DNA of 64,000 nucleotides from Siphonodentalium dalli (lineage: Eukaryota > Mollusca > Scaphopoda > Gadilida > Siphonodentaliidae), in contig CP136068.1 of assembly GCA_032622095.1 (NCBI GenBank), forward strand, positions 183,586,796 through 183,650,795. The letters are read 5' to 3'. The notes under the pieces were generated by a model, which was not told the origin of the DNA, did not search any database, and saw only the letters and a program-made list of their open reading frames with translations. The position numbers were made by a program, and so were the translations under genes. This document shows, piece after piece, positions 58,852 to 64,000 of the stretch (positions are counted from its first letter, which is position 1; every line of letters starts with the position of its first letter).

Positions 58852-59017
58852 TTAATTGCAAACGACGCTCGTGTCCTCAGAATGTCCACAGTTGTGATTT
58901 CCCCATCCTCCGAATGGACAGTCCTGGACACGTGACTCGTCTCCTGTGCACTGCACATCGTCCATCCAAATGATACCACTTCCATAGCCGTACCGGGACG
59001 ATGATTTATATCCGCCC
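58852..59017 (-). CDS. SRCR-domain gene, last exon (second half of the domain)
   Basis: Read on the minus strand after a TTGTTACAG acceptor. It encodes GGYKSSSRYGYGSGIIWMDD, then VQCTGDESRVQDCPFGGW and HNCGHSEDTSVVCN, followed by TAA. This is the second half of a scavenger receptor cysteine-rich domain, with four of the six cysteines, the WMDDV and W-G-x-H-x-C motifs typical of the family, and no frame defects. SRCR domains are extracellular ligand-binding modules of pattern-recognition and adhesion proteins and are greatly expanded in marine invertebrates. The stop right after the last cysteine makes this the protein's C-terminus. Ligand and full architecture cannot be told from here. Confidence 0.88.
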
Positions 59018-59407
59018 CTGTAACAAAGTAGAGTGTTGTATGCAAAATGAGAATGGACATGCAATTGAAATATAACACGAGATTGCCTTTTCCTCTCCTG
59101 TAATATTCAAATGCATTATTATGCAAATATTGACTGGACCAATGACTCATTAACATCGATCATTGTTTATTTCAAGACAACGTGTTTAGTTTTCATTGGA
59201 CTCTAATATGGGTATGCGCCTGCTAGTTTGATTCATTTTCATATGGGTTGTAGTGTTATATCATGTAATTAAAAACATTGATCAAAGACCAGATAGTATT
59301 TGGTGACGCTTGTTTTTGTGTAATTCTTAATTATTAAACATATTAGTTAAACCTCTGGATCGTTATTCGAATAACAGTATTATCTGTACATGTCATAAAT
59401 TACGTAC

Positions 59408-59543
59408 GTGAAACCCAGCTGTCTGCAGACTACTTTAGCGTCGAGATTGTCAAAGGAGTCATCACAAACTGTCCCCCATTGTCCGCTGTAGATAACTTCG
59501 ATATGACCATAGTATGAACCGCCACCGACGAGCCGCAATGTAC
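59408..59543 (-). CDS. SRCR-domain gene, exon for first half of the domain
   Basis: Minus strand, with a TTTCACAG acceptor on the right and a GTACGT donor on the left. It encodes [20 protein letters not shown], then [21 protein letters not shown] and LGF, the N-terminal half of an SRCR domain with the invariant GTVCDD and VCRQLGF motifs and two cysteines. It joins in phase with 58852-59017 (AC plus G gives Thr), giving one complete six-cysteine domain split over two exons, the usual gene structure of group A SRCR domains. Upstream exons (signal peptide, other domains) should lie to the right; I could not find them within the window. Confidence 0.9.
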
Positions 59544-59724
59544 CTGTGAAACAGTAATGGATTATCAATAGTTAATTGGCGAGATCATGGAGTGTTAACA
59601 TATGCAGGGAGATATGCGGGGTGTAAACTCTACACAAATGACATCCCTGGTCATTCATATAACATTTTGTATTTATTCCGGAATAATGATCAGCATAACA
59701 TAATCTATATCTCCTATTGGCCCA

Positions 59725-59775
59725 TCATTAACGTTGTTCGTCGCAAATGACGCCATGAACACAGCAATCAAACAT
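59725..59775 (-). pseudogene. Possible decayed SRCR 3' exon end
   Basis: On the minus strand GTCATTTGCG then ACGAACAACGTTAATGATG resembles the end of the real last exon and its 3' UTR (GTCGTTTGC, then ACGAAGAACATTAACGATG). The frame reads CVHGVICDEQR before a stop. The match is short, so this is suggestive only: it would be the remains of a second, tandemly duplicated SRCR unit. Confidence 0.25.
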
Positions 59776-60144
59776 GATATGAAGTGTAAGGGACAGTGTA
59801 TTTGATTGGATAGAGAGTCGAACAATACACCACTTGTTCACATAAAGGAAATCAAGAAAATCATATATACATGAACCTGAATTATGGTGGTCTGCTAAAT
59901 AGATTTGGCACATAAGAACGCGCTGAAAGCACAGTTAGTGTAACGCAACGATGTGATACTATTGTTGCGTAAAAGCGCAATAAAAACGAATTCTCCAATA
60001 TCAAATTTGACGTTGCTTACAAAATTGTTGCTGCCAAGACTTGTAATCAAATACAGAAAATCACCACCTGGTTGTCCCTACATGTAGTTCGACAAATTTC
60101 CATTTCTTCACAACCAACATAATGACGAAGTGAAAGCTCGACTT

Positions 60145-60490
60145 GTTCTCCCAAAAACCGGCACATTAGCTGCTTATGAAGAGCTTGTTTTAGTTAGATA
60201 ATATGCTTAGAATCGTCCCATTTTCAGTCGATAATGTGGTGACAATGAGAGCATTTTAGTCACAGTATCGACTCGTAATGAGTCAATTCTAAGTAGATTA
60301 TGTGCGGACAATGACACAAATATGCCAACCCACGACTGTTTAAGTGTACGATCTTTAACATGTGTTTTCATTGTGGCCCGCGCCATAAAACAAAATAACG
60401 GCTATGACTCCATTGCCTGCTTATTTCAGAATCAAATAATCACATTATATACCTATTTCACATTATAGGTAGATTATGTGCGTATTTACG
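60145..60490. repeat. HN dispersed repeat, copy 3
   Basis: Shares GATTCTAAGTAGATTATGTG, TTTAACATGTGTTTTCATTG, GGCCCGCGCCATAAAAC and CTGCTTATTTCAGAATCAAA with the other copies, and is closest overall to copy 1. Confidence 0.72.
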
Positions 60491-63455
60491 CGAGTACATG
60501 TTCGAAAGCTATCAACTTAGAACTTAAGACGGTGAGTGATTTTAAAGCAAAAATTGTTTTTCAACCGTATGGGTGGGCAACATGATTGTCAGCAAAACAA
60601 AATAAGTTACAGTATCTCCAGTTGTCTGGTATAACCTGTATACCAGAGAACAAGAGACACTGTAACATATTTACCATGTTGACAATTTGTAACCACGTCA
60701 CAAACATTATCCCCAGTTTGCGGAGAAATACTAAATCTGTAAATAAAACACCCCAAACGAGTGGTTCTGCATTAAATATGATAACATATTCTGGTTTATC
60801 AAGTGGTTATGATGTATATGCGAAATGTATATACTCAGGAAATATCAATCAGTAATACATCCCGCCCCTAACGTCTAAAGTATGAAGCGAACACAAATAG
60901 ATAACCCAAATGTCGTTTCGTTATCGCTTACACCACAGACACGTGCGATATTGTTTATTTCAATCATGTAAGATTTATTGAACCATTTAGTTGTCGTTTT
61001 CAATAAAAGAACACATGACGTCAAACTTGTGTTATGGTCTGGTACTCTAATATTAACACGGGACACACTTCTGATTTGTGATCCCAAAGTCGCTTTGTTT
61101 ATGTAAAGTATTGTGGATTAAAATATCCATTTTGTGGATGATACAGTTATTTAGCGGTTGAAACGTTCATTGTATTATTTGTTACCTCTGTTTGGGACGG
61201 TTGGTCCAACGAACAAGGGATAACACATGCAAATTACAACTCGAGGCTGAGGGAAAATGCATCAATTCAAAATGGTTGTTACTAGCCTGATATTAGGACA
61301 ACTTCAGATTTAGTGACATGCTATAGTCGCATACCAGGTGAGTAATTCTGGTAGCTGATTGGTCCTTTTTAATTGGAGACATGGTACTACTTTTTACTGT
61401 GGTTTTTGGAGAAATTAATGGCACTGGCAAACGAGTCTGATTGAGCCGTGCCTCTGAGTTATTTTTGTGTTGCCATTTAATCAATTGTTATTGTAAGTTA
61501 ACGAGAAGTAAGCAACCGATAAATGCCATTAGTCACCAGAACAACAAAATTTACCCCACCCCCAATAATACTTAAAGACACTGTTGGCCTTGGCGGTGGG
61601 TATCCTGTGAAAATATCTCCACCCGTCAAAAACCGCCACAAACAGAAAGAACATCAAAATTTAGATAGACTTTGTCCGTATACAAATAAGAAATATCGCA
61701 TAAACAGTATGTTGTGGTCATATGTTTGACCATTGTTATGTAAACAAAAGCATAAAAAGTTACTTTTCTGGTGTTTGTTTATATTATGATGGTAAACATA
61801 AAGAGCGTTCTTTGTTGGTGAATACCTGATATGGAACTAATAAAGAGCGTTTATGCCATTTGTGTGTGATTAGCCAGTATCATTGTGCTGTCTTCTGTAA
61901 CACAATCAGGCTCTTGCTTGGGTAAAATATAGTAGGTCTTTATGATAACATGCTGTTTACGCGATGGTCATGGTATATATGAACGGAACTGTATGCGTTT
62001 TAATGTTTTTCTGTTTACGGTGATTGGAACAAATATGAATATTTTCGACAATTAAGGTCGCACGTGCCTTTAATCATATGCATGTATAAAGGTATAAAAC
62101 TTGAAGATATATATATATTTTTAAAGTCCACCAATTTGTTAAATATTCAGAAAAATAGTATTTGGTACATAATCGCCTCATATATATGTAGGAAGATATA
62201 GTGTTGCTCTTCAATTTGATGTATCCCGTGTAAACATTGGTTCAAAATAACTCATGTTATGAGCACAGGTCTGTCGCAGACCGGTTGTTTTTTACTCGTT
62301 CGACATGATGTCCGCTCCAGCTGGGGCACATACTCTTTCTATTGTACAGACTCTCGCCACAAAGACACTCTCAGCGGAAAGTATTGTATCTATATAAGAA
62401 TCTGAATTACTGGCACACCCAAACCAATCACGCCACATGACGACCCCGTATATATCGTATTTATACAAATACCAGTTTCATAAACCCGGAAGCAATTTCC
62501 AAATCCTAAAACATTCGCAAAATTGGTACTAGGGTATCCTTGTTAGTCACATCACGTCTATTTACTTCGATTAGTTGAATACAAAATATGGCATGAAATC
62601 TGTGTATACAGATATGCCCGAAATATATGGCCTCAATAACGTGGACCACACCCCGGTTCATCCGCATAAAGTACCACACTATTACATCCAACTGAAAATA
62701 CCGTAACATACCACACTATTACATCCAACTGATGATACCGATAACACTATTATAGTAGCGAGCCACTGTTCCGCCACTTAAACCGCAAGACTAAATGTAA
62801 CGCAGTTAAAATCGCGGGTTTTTATTTTAAACCGTGGTGAATGACAACAGCGCCGTGTTCGATGGACTAATCACTAATTGTAATTTAACGTGTATCTATT
62901 ATTGATGTCATTCTGGTAATACGCTTTCCAGATTTAATTAAATCCAAAATTTAATTCCAAAACTACCCATTACATTGGACTCGACGTCTAATTCATATTC
63001 AATTCGCTTTTGATAAAAATGCACTGGTAAAGTAACACATTTCGCTAACTTACCTGGTTCTCGGCTTCTAAATCCAGTGTGTACAATGAAGGGGACGCCC
63101 TTAGCCTACCACACTGTCCATAGAAGCGGAGAACTCGGAATGTTCACGAACTGTGTTACTTTTCGATCGACAATAATCACACAAGCACCATATTAATCGA
63201 TTTTAATCGATGTGCAGATCACCACACAATCGGTACACCGATCTGCCCATCGATATTCACGTAGAAAATGGTAAAGTATATAGTAATAAATTATATTTGA
63301 ATGAATGTGTGACGCTTTGGTTGGTGTTATGGTAATACGGTACAAATAAAACTTTCCCGAATCAAATCGGTGTTTTATTTACAGAAATAGGATGATCTAT
63401 TGGTAAAAAAAAAGTAACCCAACCAAAATGACGTTCGGCGATTTTTATTTTGTTT
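60491..63455. other. Non-coding stretch
   Basis: No gene is firmly supported. The plus frame at 60586-60855 (89 codons) has no domain. A possible minus-strand splice donor, GAACCAG/GTAAGT at about 63052-63059, could end an upstream exon of the SRCR gene, but the sequence before it has no recognisable coding signature. Confidence 0.35.
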
Positions 63456-63461
63456 TGGACT

Positions 63462-63542
63462 AAGACGCTGTTACGTCGTCAACGACGCCCGCACGATTCA
63501 TATAAAAGTCCATAAACACATTTCCATTTGTCATTCAGTCGA
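63462..63542 (+). promoter_or_regulatory. Candidate RNA polymerase II core promoter
   Basis: TATAAAAG at 63501-63508 is followed 32-36 bases later by initiator-like TCATTCAGTC (63531-63540). Upstream there is a TTACGTCGTCAACGACG segment (about 63471) resembling a CREB/ATF-type half site in a small inverted repeat. Spacing and order fit a TATA/Inr promoter reading rightwards, so the gene would start at about 63535 and continue outside the window. No coding exon is visible in the remaining 460 bases. Confidence 0.4.
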
Positions 63543-64000
63543 GCAACAAAGTAAAGTTAAATAGCCAAAGTAGATAATTTTGAACTGTTAAAAGAGGTTT
63601 GGTTTAAACATATTTATTACCAATAAGTATATAACAATACAGATTGGCATTAGGATTGGAGGACAAGCGCGATCCACTTATACATAACCCCCTCTCCCAA
63701 TTGCCGTTATAACACTGATATATACTAATTTGGGTTGTCAACACAATAGGTATAACATATTTACAAGTGTATACATATATCATTGTATATTATTTGAAGT
63801 ATAGTTTGTATAGTCTCACCACCCCACCAATTCTAAATAATTTCAATAATGATTATCAAGTAGCTGTTTTAAATGTGATACATGTACCTCATTGTGCATT
63901 GTTAACATTTTACAATTTGCATTCAAATGATGCGAGCGTCTTAATAGAACTTTGTCGGATTTTCCTCTTGCATTGTATCTTGTAAGTAATTTTGCACAGC
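63543..64000. other. AT-rich end of window
   Basis: This would be the 5' UTR and first intron of the candidate rightward gene; no exon is recognisable. The 72-codon frame at 63767-63985 has no features. Confidence 0.35.

Noticed and set aside
61523-61729. 68-codon Pro/Lys-rich frame
   Set aside because: Short, low-complexity and overlapping no other signal; expected by chance.

Overview
The window is eukaryotic nuclear DNA, most likely from a marine mollusc and probably a bivalve. It is AT-rich and almost free of genes. The few coding pieces are short exons bounded by ordinary GT/AG splice sites. The rest is made of tandem arrays, foldback (hairpin) elements, decayed non-LTR retrotransposons, a tRNA-derived SINE and a Crypton-type tyrosine recombinase. 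The species assignment is inference from this style of content, not from any marker gene.

Layout. 1-5.6 kb is a cluster of related foldback elements, one of which abuts a broken LINE (5.56-6.49 kb). 8.66-10.27 kb is a Crypton-like (DUF3504/KIAA1958-like) recombinase gene with two one-base frameshifts. 10.7-12.5 kb is the 5' UTR and ORF1 of a second LINE on the minus strand, capped by a 140-bp palindrome. 15.2-16.4 kb, 18.4-20.8 kb and 50.3-51.9 kb share dispersed repeats. Tandem arrays: 39 bp (17.8-18.2 kb), 69 bp (20.8-22.7 kb), 54 bp (24.5-24.9 kb), 97 bp (25.4-26.3 kb), 29 bp (27.1-27.4 kb), a ~128-bp satellite (29.5-32.35 kb), 25 bp (42.9-43.0 kb) and ~195 bp (45.6-50.2 kb, interrupted by foldback elements). 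33.8-36.3 kb is a large inverted repeat whose two arms each carry a different insertion of the same TIR element.

Host-gene material. Two exons of an SLC1/EAAT glutamate-transporter homologue lie at 36.94-37.74 kb (plus strand); one carries a 7-nt insertion and the second ends in an early stop. 43.66-44.72 kb is an exon-like block of an unrecognised gene with several frameshifts, whose 3' end is copied twice nearby in inverted orientation. 58.85-59.54 kb (minus strand) holds two intact exons for one six-cysteine (group A) SRCR domain, the 3' end of a gene that starts further right. A TATA/initiator-like promoter at about 63.50-63.54 kb points out of the window on the plus strand. There are no operons and no CRISPR arrays. 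The genes do not form a pathway; the main biology visible is mobile-element and satellite turnover.
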